Below are positions 23,311 to 31,695 of a stretch of 39,935 nucleotides of DNA, piece after piece. The position numbers and the translations under genes were made by a program. The DNA is from Bacteroidia bacterium (GTDB lineage: Bacteria; Bacteroidota; Bacteroidia; Flavobacteriales_D; JAUILH01). Within the stretch, counting starts at the first letter, position 1. Each line of letters starts with the position of its first letter. The notes beneath the pieces are model-generated. The model had not been told where the DNA came from and ran no database searches. It saw nothing but the letters and a program-made list of their open reading frames with translations. Where the stretch lies: the NCBI GenBank assembly GCA_030433115.1, contig JAUILH010000021.1:1-39935 (forward strand). Direction: 5' to 3'.

Positions 23311-24869
23311 TGCTTGACAATTATCAATACAATCTTGGACAATTATTTCATGAGGTATCTCTTGAACATGCGAATAGGCCGGCCATTGCCTTGATCGATG
23401 GAAGTTTAATGACTTATCATGACTTGAACATCATCTCCAATAAAATCGCTCATGTACTCGCGCGGCGTGGAATTCAAAGACATGATGTGGTAGCCATTTT
23501 AAACGATAAATCTCCAATTGCTTATGGAATGATGTTGGCTTGCCTTAAGCTTGGAGCGATATATTCAAATCTGGACCCCAAAAGCCCCATCGAGAGGTTT
23601 GAAAAAATGATTGCCACATGCCAACCAAAGATTATTTGTTATTTCGATGACCAGCGCTCTGTGATCAATGAATATGATAGCGCAGGGTGTGAAAAATTAT
23701 GTTACACCAGTGAAGATTTCAATGAAACTCTAGAATCTGCCGCATCTCAGATGCTAGAAATCAACAAATATGTAAGCAGTAACTCACCTGCCTATATCAT
23801 GTTCACATCTGGGTCAACTGGTTTTCCAAAAGGAGTCGTGATCTCTCATCAGAACATTGCCAATTTTATTTGCTGGTCGAAAGAGACATACAATACAAGT
23901 CCAGAAGATCGATTCACGAATATCAATCCCATGCATTTTGACAATTCAGTGTTTGATTTTTATGCGTCACTGTTTTCTGGGGCGTCCCTTATTCCAGTCG
24001 GAGAAAACCTGACTAAAATACCTATGAAACTAATCAAAGCATTAAATGAGCTTAGACCTACAATTTGGTTTAGTGTCCCATCCATGTTGGTATTTGTGGT
24101 TAACATGAGGGCATTGAAACATGAGGACTTGCAAGATTTAAGGATCATTACGTTCGGAGGAGAGGGGTTTCCTAAAAATAGTTTGCGCAAACTGTGGAAC
24201 TTTTTTGACGAACGCACCCAATTTGTCAATGTATATGGCCCAACAGAATGTACTTGTATATGTTCTTCTTATGTGGTTCAGGAGAGTGACCTGGAGAATG
24301 ACGATTTATTGCCCCTGGGCCCTATTGCCCCCAACTTTTATGCTCAGGTTATTGATGAAAATGGCGCCATCATCCATGGAGAAGAAACGGGGGAACTGTT
24401 AATTGGCGGTCCTAATGTTGGAATTGGTTACTACAACGATCTATCAAAAACTCAGGATGCTTTCATACAAGATCCCGCAGAAAATGCACATGTCAAAACG
24501 GTATACAAAAGTGGAGATTTGGTTCGATTGGACAGTACAAACGACATGCTGTACTTTATGGGGCGTAAGGATAATCAAATCAAAAGAATGGGCTACAGAA
24601 TTGAGCTAGAAGAGATTGAGAATGTCCTCAATACAATAGATTTTATTGATGAATCTGCGGTTGTATATGTCGACAATGAAAAGTATAAGGCCAAAATAAT
24701 TGCCAATATCTGCTCTCCCAATAAAGATGAAAAGAAACTTAAAGAAATACTAATAAAGTACTTACCTTCGTACATGATTCCAGATTTATATGTCTATTGT
24801 GACAGCCTTCCCAAAAATCAAAATGGAAAGATAGATCGGATCAAAATAAAGGATCAATTAAATCAATGA
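23310..24869 (+). CDS. Stand-alone amino-acid-type adenylation enzyme (AMP-forming ligase)
   Basis: A 519-residue protein of the ANL superfamily. Core motifs: A3 FTSGSTGFPKGVV (~165-177), A5 NVYGPTEC (307-314), A7 YKSGDLVR (399-406), A8 GRKDNQIKRMGYRIEL, and A10 NQNGKIDR with catalytic Lys507. The A4 segment HFDNSVFDFYASL keeps the Asp (211) that, in NRPS A-domains such as GrsA, holds the amino group of an alpha-amino acid. That favours an amino acid over a fatty or hydroxy acid as substrate. The nearby single carrier protein gene is its likely partner, a pair comparable to DltA/DltC. The start overlaps the WbqC stop and the end overlaps the next gene by 4 bases. Confidence 0.88.
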   Translation: MLDNYQYNLGQLFHEVSLEHANRPAIALIDGSLMTYHDLNIISNKIAHVLARRGIQRHDVVAILNDKSPIAYGMMLACLKLGAIYSNLDPKSPIERFEKMIATCQPKIICYFDDQRSVINEYDSAGCEKLCYTSEDFNETLESAASQMLEINKYVSSNSPAYIMFTSGSTGFPKGVVISHQNIANFICWSKETYNTSPEDRFTNINPMHFDNSVFDFYASLFSGASLIPVGENLTKIPMKLIKALNELRPTIWFSVPSMLVFVVNMRALKHEDLQDLRIITFGGEGFPKNSLRKLWNFFDERTQFVNVYGPTECTCICSSYVVQESDLENDDLLPLGPIAPNFYAQVIDENGAIIHGEETGELLIGGPNVGIGYYNDLSKTQDAFIQDPAENAHVKTVYKSGDLVRLDSTNDMLYFMGRKDNQIKRMGYRIELEEIENVLNTIDFIDESAVVYVDNEKYKAKIIANICSPNKDEKKLKEILIKYLPSYMIPDLYVYCDSLPKNQNGKIDRIKIKDQLNQ

Positions 24870-25543
24870 AAAAACAACTAGTCATATTTGGTGCTGGTAA
24901 AATTTCTGAGGCTGTGAGTTACTATTTTAATAGGGATTCAGACTATGAAATTGTGGCTTATGTGGTGGATGATGCTTTTGCCAGCGCGTCTTCATTTCTC
25001 GATAAGCCTTTGATTGGTTTATCAGAATTGGCGTCCAAATACCCAAGTGATTCTTTTCAGATGTTTGTAGCCACAGGGTATCAAGGGGTAAATAGTTTGA
25101 GGAAGGATCGTTACATGGCTCTGAAAGAAGAAGGCTACAAGTTTGCGAATTATGTGAGTCCTCATGTATACGGAGATTTTTCAATTGGAGAGAATTCAAT
25201 CATCATGGACAATGCCGTTATTCAACCCTGCGTGACTTTTGGAAACAATATCTTCGTTTGGGGAGGTGCCATGGTAGGGCATCATGCTAAAATAAATGAC
25301 CATTGTTGGCTTACTGGTGGATGTCAAATTGGCGGCATTGTTGATTTAGGAGAAAGTACATTTGTTGGTCTTGGAGCTGTAATCGGAAATGAAGTTAGAG
25401 TCGGAGAGGCTTGCATGATAGGGGCATCCACTTTAACTACAAAGAGCCTTGAAGATAAAACAGTGCTTTTGGTTCCTCCAACCGAAAAACATAGACTTAA
25501 CTCAAGTCAATTTACAAGAATGTCATCCTGTTTCAGGGTCTAA
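24866..25543 (+). CDS. NeuD/PglD-like hexapeptide-repeat acyltransferase
   Basis: A 225-residue protein with an N-terminal Rossmann-like nucleotide/sugar-binding region (VIFGAGKISEAV, then VVDDAF and IGLSEL) and a C-terminal left-handed beta-helix from ~95 (hexapeptide pattern: GENSIIMDNAVIQPCV..., GHHAKINDHCWLTGGCQIGG..., GLGAVIGNEVRVGEAC). The two-domain layout is that of PglD/NeuD-type enzymes that put an acetyl or other acyl group on an amino sugar. The catalytic His is probably that in MVGHHAKI. It begins by an ATGA overlap with the adenylation gene and precedes the carrier protein by 14 bases. Confidence 0.86.
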   Translation: MKKQLVIFGAGKISEAVSYYFNRDSDYEIVAYVVDDAFASASSFLDKPLIGLSELASKYPSDSFQMFVATGYQGVNSLRKDRYMALKEEGYKFANYVSPHVYGDFSIGENSIIMDNAVIQPCVTFGNNIFVWGGAMVGHHAKINDHCWLTGGCQIGGIVDLGESTFVGLGAVIGNEVRVGEACMIGASTLTTKSLEDKTVLLVPPTEKHRLNSSQFTRMSSCFRV

Positions 25544-25557
25544 TTAAACAGAAAGTA

Positions 25558-25782
25558 ATGGAAGATAAAATAAACGACATCTTAATTCAGGTTTTCAATT
25601 TAAACGAAGATCAGGTGAAAGAGGATTTGGGAATGGATGATGTGAACAATTGGGATTCTTTAACACACATGAATCTTATTGTAGCTATTGAAGACGAGTT
25701 TTCAATAGAATTAAGTGGCGATCATATTGCAGATATGGTAAGCTTTGATCAAATCAGACAGACGGTTTCCAAATATCAATAA
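25558..25782 (+). CDS. Acyl/aminoacyl carrier protein
   Basis: A 74-residue, acidic, helical protein. The phosphopantetheine serine is Ser34 in NNWDSLTHMN, followed by a second helix (LIVAIEDEFSIEL) typical of carrier proteins. The length matches stand-alone ACP/PCP. It should carry the acyl or aminoacyl group loaded by the adenylation enzyme at 23310-24869, after which the group is handed to the sugar by one of the neighbouring transferases (inference). There is a good purine-rich ribosome site (AGAAAG) before the ATG. Confidence 0.93.
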   Translation: MEDKINDILIQVFNLNEDQVKEDLGMDDVNNWDSLTHMNLIVAIEDEFSIELSGDHIADMVSFDQIRQTVSKYQ

Positions 25783-25786
25783 GTTT

Positions 25787-26536
25787 ATGACTATTTCAGA
25801 GGCATCTTTGATTATTACAGGGGCAGGCTCAGGTTTTGGTAAATCCATGGCGCTTTATTTTTCTCAATTGGGCGCCAAAGTATCGGCCTTGGATTTCAAT
25901 GAGGATGCTTTGAAACTGTTGAAAAATGAGGACAGCTCCATTGCCACTTATATCTGTGATGTTTCCAGTAATGAAGACGTTGAAAAGGTCGTTGACCATA
26001 TATTTGAGGACTCAGATAATGTAAATGTGCTGGTTAATAATGCGGGCATTATGAAGAATGCCCCTTTGGTCAATTTGCTATCCCGTCCAGATTCCAGGCA
26101 TTCAGTTGATCTGTGGTCTCAGGTGATCAATGTGAATCAAAATGGTGTATTTTATATGACGCGATCCGTGGTCAATAAAATGATTCGAAAGCGAAATAAA
26201 GGGGTCATTATTAATTTGAGTTCCATAGCGGCTAAAGGCAATATTGGTCAAACAGCTTATTCCGCATCTAAGGCAGCCGTTGAGGCCATGAGTAAAACAT
26301 GGTCAAAAGAGTTGGGAAGCTTTGGGATACGATCCGTATGTATTGCACCAGGTTTTATTAATACCATTGGAACGCATGACGCCTTGGAAGAAAAAATGTT
26401 GTCCAAATGGATACAAAAAACGCCGCTCAGCAGAACAGGAGAAGTACGGGAAGTCGTTAAAGCAGTTCACTTTGTTATAGAAAATGACTTTTACAATGGA
26501 GAAACTTTGCATGTTAATGGAGGTCTGGTGGTTTGA
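25787..26536 (+). CDS. Short-chain dehydrogenase/reductase (classical SDR)
   Basis: A 249-residue protein from ATG 25787, 4 bases after the carrier protein stop; a longer frame starts inside that gene. NAD(P)-binding TGAGSGFG (11-18), VNNAGIM (~83-89), catalytic Ser in INLSSIAAK (145/146), and Tyr158-x3-Lys162 in YSASK. The C-terminal NGGLVV is typical of FabG-like enzymes. A FabG-type reductase next to a carrier protein could set a hydroxyl on a carrier-bound acyl chain; it could instead act on a nucleotide sugar. The 13-residue insertion after the NNAG motif (VNLLSRPDSRHSV) is somewhat longer than usual. Confidence 0.9.
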   Translation: MTISEASLIITGAGSGFGKSMALYFSQLGAKVSALDFNEDALKLLKNEDSSIATYICDVSSNEDVEKVVDHIFEDSDNVNVLVNNAGIMKNAPLVNLLSRPDSRHSVDLWSQVINVNQNGVFYMTRSVVNKMIRKRNKGVIINLSSIAAKGNIGQTAYSASKAAVEAMSKTWSKELGSFGIRSVCIAPGFINTIGTHDALEEKMLSKWIQKTPLSRTGEVREVVKAVHFVIENDFYNGETLHVNGGLVV

Positions 26537-27075
26537 TGAATTATAAGATTGATACGGCAAGATTGAGCTTAAGACCACCTCAAATGATTGATGATTCAAG
26601 GCTTTATCAATTAATGTCACAAGAAGACATCACTACTTTTTTGTCGTGGGATGCGCATCAATCAATAGAAACTACGAGAGCTGTTATCTCTGGTTTAATT
26701 GAATCTCAGAATGCAGAGAAAGGGTATCATTGGTGCATCTATCATCAGGACGCAATAATCGGCTTGGTATCATTAATAGATGTTCGACGAAAAATAAGAA
26801 CTTGGACATTGAATCGTGCAGAAGTCTCCTATTGGATTTCACCGAATTTTCAAGGACAAGGGTTTGCAACAGAAGCAACGCAAGCGGTGCTAGAATTTGG
26901 ATTTAGTAAGCTATCTTTGCATAAAATAATCATTGCTCATGCAGTTGCCAATGGCGCGTCAAAGAGAATCTGTGAGAAACTAGGATTTGAAAAGTACGCT
27001 CATGAACATGACGCCTTTAAAAAGGAGGGACAATGGCATGACTTGGTGTGGTACGAAATAATTAAAGGTAAATGA
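26536..27075 (+). CDS. GNAT acetyltransferase, RimJ/RimL-like
   Basis: A 179-residue protein. The ATG at 26536 overlaps the last base of the SDR stop; the TTG one codon earlier is unlikely. It shows the GNAT order: ARLSLRPPQMIDD at the start, SYWISPNFQGQGFATEAT as the acetyl-CoA-binding motif A, then FSKLSLHKIIIAHAVANGAS and RICEKLGFEKY. The RimJ/RimL branch modifies protein N-termini but also amino groups on small molecules and sugars. In this operon an amino-sugar or carrier-bound amine acceptor is more likely than a ribosomal protein (inference). It overlaps the next gene by 4 bases. Confidence 0.88.
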   Translation: MNYKIDTARLSLRPPQMIDDSRLYQLMSQEDITTFLSWDAHQSIETTRAVISGLIESQNAEKGYHWCIYHQDAIIGLVSLIDVRRKIRTWTLNRAEVSYWISPNFQGQGFATEATQAVLEFGFSKLSLHKIIIAHAVANGASKRICEKLGFEKYAHEHDAFKKEGQWHDLVWYEIIKGK

Positions 27076-28091
27076 AAAAAGATACACTGGCGGTATACAG
27101 ATGTCCAAAGACACAGTCTGAATTGACATTATCAGACAACGCAAAAATTAATGATGATGTCGTTGTGGAAGGAACGCTTCTTGCCGATGACGGCACGGCT
27201 TATTCAATTGAAGGTGGTTTGCCAGATTTTACTTGGCCAAAGGGATTGTCTGACATAGATGCACATGAAAAAGAAGTGTACGAAGAACTGGCTGCTGAAT
27301 ACGATAAGTACGCTTCAATTCCATTTCGCACATTTAAATCGGATGAGAAAGAAATCCGTGAATACATGGTTCAGAAATTGAATATCAAACCAAATTCTAA
27401 AGTGCTGGAAATCGGTTGTGGTGATGGAAGAGGAGCTTTTCATATTGCAGACAAACTTGGCGAAGATGGAGAGTTTTATCTTCAGGAATTATCACCTGCA
27501 TTTCTGAAGAACGCCATAAAGAGGTTGCAAGTATTTGAGAACAAATTAAATATCAATTATTCCATAGGGAGTGCTATGCATTTGTCATATCCTGATAATT
27601 ACTTTAATGCAGCACATCATTTCGGTGGGCTAAGCACATTTTCAGACACAAAACAATGCTTTCAGGAACTTTGCAGAGTTGTTAAACCAGGTGGAAAGAT
27701 CTTGGTGGGAGATGAAAGTATGGGATTGTGGTTAAGGGACACTGAATTTGGTCAGGTCATGATGAATTCCAACCCACTTTTCAAATTCAACATACCTTAC
27801 GATGAAATTCCAGTAGAAGCTAGAAATGTGAAGGTAGAATGGATTATGATGGGAGCGTTCTTTCTACTAGAATTTGAAGTAGGAGAAGGGGAACCTGAAG
27901 CAGATTACTTTGTGCCCATTCCAAGTGCCAGAGGCGGAAATCACTGGATCAGATATTACGGAAACCTGGAGGGCGTGACAGATCAAACCAAAAAAATGGC
28001 GCATGAGGCCATCAAAAAAAATGGAAAAAGTATGCATGAGTGGTTGGAAGAAATTGTGAGCAATGCAGCTAAAAAAGAATTAAATGACTGA
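27072..28091 (+). CDS. SAM-dependent methyltransferase with Trm112-like N-terminal domain
   Basis: A 339-residue protein. The N-terminal ~55 residues (YRCPKTQSELTL ... YSIEGGLPDF) look like a Trm112/UPF0434 small domain, but only one Cys pair position is kept (a single CP), so it probably binds no zinc. The class I methyltransferase core has motif I VLEIGCGDGRG (111-121), LQELSP at the acidic position, and RVVKPGGKILVGDES. The C-terminal ~100 residues are not part of the core and could bind substrate. It probably methylates a sugar or lipid precursor in this cluster. The start overlaps the GNAT stop by 4 bases and its end overlaps the next gene by 8. Confidence 0.83.
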   Translation: MKKDTLAVYRCPKTQSELTLSDNAKINDDVVVEGTLLADDGTAYSIEGGLPDFTWPKGLSDIDAHEKEVYEELAAEYDKYASIPFRTFKSDEKEIREYMVQKLNIKPNSKVLEIGCGDGRGAFHIADKLGEDGEFYLQELSPAFLKNAIKRLQVFENKLNINYSIGSAMHLSYPDNYFNAAHHFGGLSTFSDTKQCFQELCRVVKPGGKILVGDESMGLWLRDTEFGQVMMNSNPLFKFNIPYDEIPVEARNVKVEWIMMGAFFLLEFEVGEGEPEADYFVPIPSARGGNHWIRYYGNLEGVTDQTKKMAHEAIKKNGKSMHEWLEEIVSNAAKKELND

Positions 28092-29046
28092 GGCATTTGA
28101 GTGGAAGAAGTTAGGTCAAATATTTGATCTGAAACAGCATAGCAATATGGATTGGATGCGAGAGCAAGCCCAAAATCCATTTTTAGTTGATATGGGAGAT
28201 GTATTGCGCGTTTATTTCAATACACGTGCTCTCAAAGATGAGAATGGTTTGAGCAAAAGTTTGGCTGGTTTTGTTGATTTCGATAAATCTGGAAACTTTG
28301 AGGTGGTGAGGGTGTCTGAGAAACCAATATTTGAGCATGGAGGTCTGGGAGAATTTGACGAGTTTGGCATCATGGCAGGCTCTGTAGCGAAAATGGAAGA
28401 CGCTTATTGGTTGTATTATGTGGGGTGGACAAGAAAAGTATCTGTCCCATATGATTGGCAAATAGGTTTGGCTAAAAGCACGGATAATGGTGATACATTC
28501 AAAAGATTCGGTCGTGGGTCTATTATTGGATCTACCAACACAGAACCGTTTCTTCAGGCTGGCTGTTCAAGTATTATGAACCTTAACGGTGTATGGCATT
28601 TATGGTATACTTCAGGAATCAAATGGATTCAAACAGACCATAAACCAGAATCAGTTTACCAAATCATGCATGCCACCTCCAAAGACGGCATTAATTGGGA
28701 ACGCGAAGGTGTACCCGTGATTTCTCCAGTAATAAAGGATGAAGCTCAAGCATCTCCTTCAGTCATATTTCACAATAACAAATACCATATGGTGTTTAGC
28801 TATAGGCATTCCACAGACTTCAGGAACAAAGAGCGTGGTTATAGAATAGGTTATGCCTGGTCTGAGGACTTGAAAAACTGGCATAGAGATGACGTAATGG
28901 CCAATATAAATGTCTCGGATGATGGTTGGGATTCAGAAATGGTATGTTATCCTCACCTTTCTAAAATTGGCAATGATGTCTATTTGTTTTATTGTGGGAA
29001 TGATTTTGGCAAATTTGGATTTGGTGTTGCAAAACTCATAAAATAA
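28084..29046 (+). CDS. Five-bladed beta-propeller glycosidase-like protein
   Basis: A 320-residue protein without a signal peptide. It has repeated propeller-blade patterns: DVLRVYFNTR, DAYWLYYVGWT, VWHLWYTSG, KYHMVFSYR, DVYLFYCGND, each with a following STDNG/SKDGINW/SEDLKNW turn. This is the layout of GH43/GH32/GH130-type folds. Candidate acids include Asp and Glu in NTEPF and DEAQASPSV. A cytoplasmic GH-like propeller in a biosynthesis cluster may act as a phosphorylase, a transferase or a non-catalytic sugar-binding protein; I cannot decide. It lies 8 bases before the GT2 gene and overlaps the methyltransferase gene by 8. Confidence 0.75.
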   Translation: MTEAFEWKKLGQIFDLKQHSNMDWMREQAQNPFLVDMGDVLRVYFNTRALKDENGLSKSLAGFVDFDKSGNFEVVRVSEKPIFEHGGLGEFDEFGIMAGSVAKMEDAYWLYYVGWTRKVSVPYDWQIGLAKSTDNGDTFKRFGRGSIIGSTNTEPFLQAGCSSIMNLNGVWHLWYTSGIKWIQTDHKPESVYQIMHATSKDGINWEREGVPVISPVIKDEAQASPSVIFHNNKYHMVFSYRHSTDFRNKERGYRIGYAWSEDLKNWHRDDVMANINVSDDGWDSEMVCYPHLSKIGNDVYLFYCGNDFGKFGFGVAKLIK

Positions 29047-29054
29047 CCCAGGAT

Positions 29055-29957
29055 ATGAGTGATCAGAGCATGGTTGATATATTGACTTGCACGTATAATC
29101 ATGAAGCTTATATAGAAAGGTGCATTCAAGGTGTGGTTAGCCAAAAGGTCAATTTTAAGATCAGACATTTGATCGGAGATGATAAGTCTATAGATGCAAC
29201 AAGAGAGATCATTCAAAAATACCACCAATCAAATCCTGATATTCTCGAATTGGTGATGAGACAAGAAAATATTGGCGCCTTTGCGAATAGTAGAGATCTA
29301 TTTAATAGAACCAAAGCCAAATATATAGCCTTGTTAGATGGAGACGATTATTGGACAGATATCAACAAGCTTCAGAAGCAAGTAGACTTTTTAGAGACCA
29401 ATGATGATTATTCAATTTGTTTTCACAATGCGGCAATAAAGAACAGCAATGATGAGGGAGAGAAAGTTTATTGCGTAAATATTCCTGAGGAAACCACCAT
29501 TGAAGATCTTTTTTTAAGGAATTATATTCCCACAGCATCCGTAGTATTTAGAAACAATGAGGATCCATTTCCAAAATGGATAGATGACATGCCTATTGGA
29601 GATTGGCCATTGCATTTAAACCATGCCAGGTTTGGTAAGGTAAAGTACTTTGATCAAGTCATGTCTGTTTATCGAACGCACGATACGTCTACATGGTCCA
29701 CTAAATCCAAGTTAGAGATGCTCAAGGGCTTAGAAACGTTTTTCGTTAAACTAAAAGAGTTGGGTCTTTTTAAAGATCATACAAATTCACTCAATGCAGG
29801 CATGGCAAGGAACTATCGGGGAATGGCTGTGGAGTGCAGAAATCAAAGACGCTTATTAAAAGGCTTGTCCTATTTATACAAGTACAAGAAATATGGAACG
29901 GGCAGTCAGTATAATCCTAGACCATATTTGTCATATATAAAACAGTTCTATAGCTAA
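29055..29957 (+). CDS. Glycosyltransferase family 2
   Basis: A 300-residue GT-A enzyme. Marks: VDILTCTYNHEAYIERCI at the N-terminus, HLIGDDKSIDAT (nucleotide-binding Asp pair), KYIALLDGDDYWTD containing the metal-binding DxD-like motif, and IGDWPLHL further on, near the probable catalytic acid. No membrane helices are seen. It should add one sugar to the growing repeat unit at the cytoplasmic face. It is the only classical glycosyltransferase in this part of the cluster, so others must be encoded elsewhere, or the assembled glycan is small. Confidence 0.92.
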   Translation: MSDQSMVDILTCTYNHEAYIERCIQGVVSQKVNFKIRHLIGDDKSIDATREIIQKYHQSNPDILELVMRQENIGAFANSRDLFNRTKAKYIALLDGDDYWTDINKLQKQVDFLETNDDYSICFHNAAIKNSNDEGEKVYCVNIPEETTIEDLFLRNYIPTASVVFRNNEDPFPKWIDDMPIGDWPLHLNHARFGKVKYFDQVMSVYRTHDTSTWSTKSKLEMLKGLETFFVKLKELGLFKDHTNSLNAGMARNYRGMAVECRNQRRLLKGLSYLYKYKKYGTGSQYNPRPYLSYIKQFYS

Positions 29958-30055
29958 CAAGCATCTAGTCGCTATCCATTCCTTTGATAAATCTAGTGGA
30001 ATAATGGAAAACTATTATGATATTTGAGGCCGAATAAGATCACAACAATTACTAT

Positions 30056-30736
30056 ATGAGTGACCAGAAAAAAATGTGGACACCGCAATATGCGCGGTAT
30101 AATAAGTCAACTGTGTACCCTACAGAATGGGTGATAAGAACACTTGCAGGGGGCAACTATCCTCACATGAAGCTTGACAAGAGCAAGTACAAAGGCAAAA
30201 CAATTTTAGACATGTCGTGTGGTGATGGTAGGAATCTTCATCTCTTGCTCAATCTGGGATTTAAGGTGTACGCATCTGAAATCAGTGATGAGATAGTGGA
30301 TTCTCTTAAAATTAAGTATCCAGAAGTTGAGTTTAGAAAAGGGCTCAACAATGACATTGATTTTCCTGATGATTTTTTTGATTATGTTCTGTCGTGTGCT
30401 TCATGCTATTATCTTGAGGAAAACACAGATTTTCAGACCAACATGAGTGAAATAGGAAGAGTTTTGAAGACCGACGGGTATTTTATTGGGAATGTGCCAG
30501 ATCTAGACAACAGTGTTGTACTTGGAGCTGAGCTTAATTCAAAGAATGAAGCAACCATTGCTAATGATCCTTTTGGCTTAAGAAATGGGTACAGGTTTCA
30601 GGTGTTTCCTGACAAAGAATCGCTCCAAAACGCCTTAACTGAAAATTCTTATTATAACGTGTCACTGGGCAGTTTTAAAGATGATTTTTACGGCCTTATG
30701 GTGTCTGGTTTCTTGTTTGTTTGCCAAAAACGATAA
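30056..30736 (+). CDS. SAM-dependent class I methyltransferase
   Basis: A 226-residue protein. Motif I is TILDMSCGDGRNLHLL (49-64), followed by VYASEISDEIVDSL (acidic end of strand 2), DDFFDYVLSCAS and an EIGRVLKTDGYFIGNVPD step. The full small fold is present with no extra domain. A 98-base gap separates it from the GT2 gene, larger than the usual spacing here, so it may have its own promoter; I saw no exact TAnnTTTG box in that gap. It could methylate the glycan terminus recognised by the Wzt C-terminal domain (inference). Confidence 0.88.
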   Translation: MSDQKKMWTPQYARYNKSTVYPTEWVIRTLAGGNYPHMKLDKSKYKGKTILDMSCGDGRNLHLLLNLGFKVYASEISDEIVDSLKIKYPEVEFRKGLNNDIDFPDDFFDYVLSCASCYYLEENTDFQTNMSEIGRVLKTDGYFIGNVPDLDNSVVLGAELNSKNEATIANDPFGLRNGYRFQVFPDKESLQNALTENSYYNVSLGSFKDDFYGLMVSGFLFVCQKR

Positions 30737-30792
30737 GCATTGGATTAAGCTAATAGGATAATTTAAAATGTCTAAAATCTAAAGATCATTTC

Positions 30793-31581
30793 ATGCAGTT
30801 AAAACTATTTAATAGGGTTGAAATAAATATTAATAGACTAACTCCTCAGGGAGCATCTTGGTCTTATCCCGATAAATCATCTCCAAAGGAAAGACCGGAA
30901 ACTAAGGATCTTTTTTTTGTTCATGTGCACATCCCAAAAACTGGGGGATCTACTTTTAATACGGTTTTAAATAAGTGTTTCGGAGATACACATGAGGCTT
31001 TTGCAGGGCGCATAATTCACCACTTGCCATATCTTACAAATAATCAAGTAGAAGGCTTCATTCGTAAACATCCAGGAATGAATTGTTTGTCTTCTCACAT
31101 AGTTCGAGCTACATTACCTTACCAGTCTTCTGAAAGAAGTATCAAGTCAATTGCCATTATAAGGAATCCAGTAGACAAGTTTTTTTCACTCTACTTTCAC
31201 ATGAGACATAGATTTGGTGTAAGGTGTATTGAGAAAGAATTTTTGATTGGTGATTACATTGAAGAATGTATCAAAAATCATACGTACAAGTTTTCTGGTT
31301 ATTTGCATCACATGTGTGGCTATCAAGGAGAGGGTTCATTTAAATACGTTAAGTCCTTAGTGGACAACCGACATCTTCACCTAATTGATACGTATAATAT
31401 GAAAAGTGGTCTGCAGTTTTTAAAAGATACTTATCCGAATTATTTCACGGATGTTAGTTTCGAACAGGAGAATATATCTATAAAGAAACAAGAAGTCACT
31501 CAAACCATGAAAGATAGGGTGGGGGAATTTATCTCCGACTACGATTGGAAAATGATGAAGTTAGTTCAAACTAATCAATAG
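30793..31581 (+). CDS. Sulfotransferase family 2-like protein
   Basis: A 262-residue protein. The PAPS loop is HIPKTGGST (46-54), the hallmark of Golgi-type/bacterial sulfotransferase family 2. The 3'-phosphate site is AIIRNPVDKFFSLYFHMR with the conserved Arg and Ser. No signal peptide or membrane helix is seen. It is a second, distantly related sulfotransferase in the cluster, the other being at 20775-21497. It is the last + strand gene before a bidirectional terminator. Acceptor unknown; a sulfated surface glycan would fit a marine bacterium. Confidence 0.87.
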   Translation: MQLKLFNRVEININRLTPQGASWSYPDKSSPKERPETKDLFFVHVHIPKTGGSTFNTVLNKCFGDTHEAFAGRIIHHLPYLTNNQVEGFIRKHPGMNCLSSHIVRATLPYQSSERSIKSIAIIRNPVDKFFSLYFHMRHRFGVRCIEKEFLIGDYIEECIKNHTYKFSGYLHHMCGYQGEGSFKYVKSLVDNRHLHLIDTYNMKSGLQFLKDTYPNYFTDVSFEQENISIKKQEVTQTMKDRVGEFISDYDWKMMKLVQTNQ

Positions 31582-31643
31582 AAATAAATCGTTAGGAAAT
31601 TCTGATCAAGATATAAACTCAAGACGGCTTAGGTTGCTACAAT

Positions 31644-31677
31644 AAAAAGGTCGATATTTAAATGTCGACCTTTTTTT
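31644..31677. terminator. Bidirectional intrinsic terminator
   Basis: Arms AAAAAGGTCGA (31644-31654) and TCGACCTTTTT (31665-31675) enclose a short loop of a further imperfect ATTT/AAAT pairing. There are T residues after the stem on both strands. It lies between the convergent sulfotransferase and T9SS-protein genes. Confidence 0.88.
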
Positions 31678-31695
31678 GAAGCATAAAAAGTTTGT

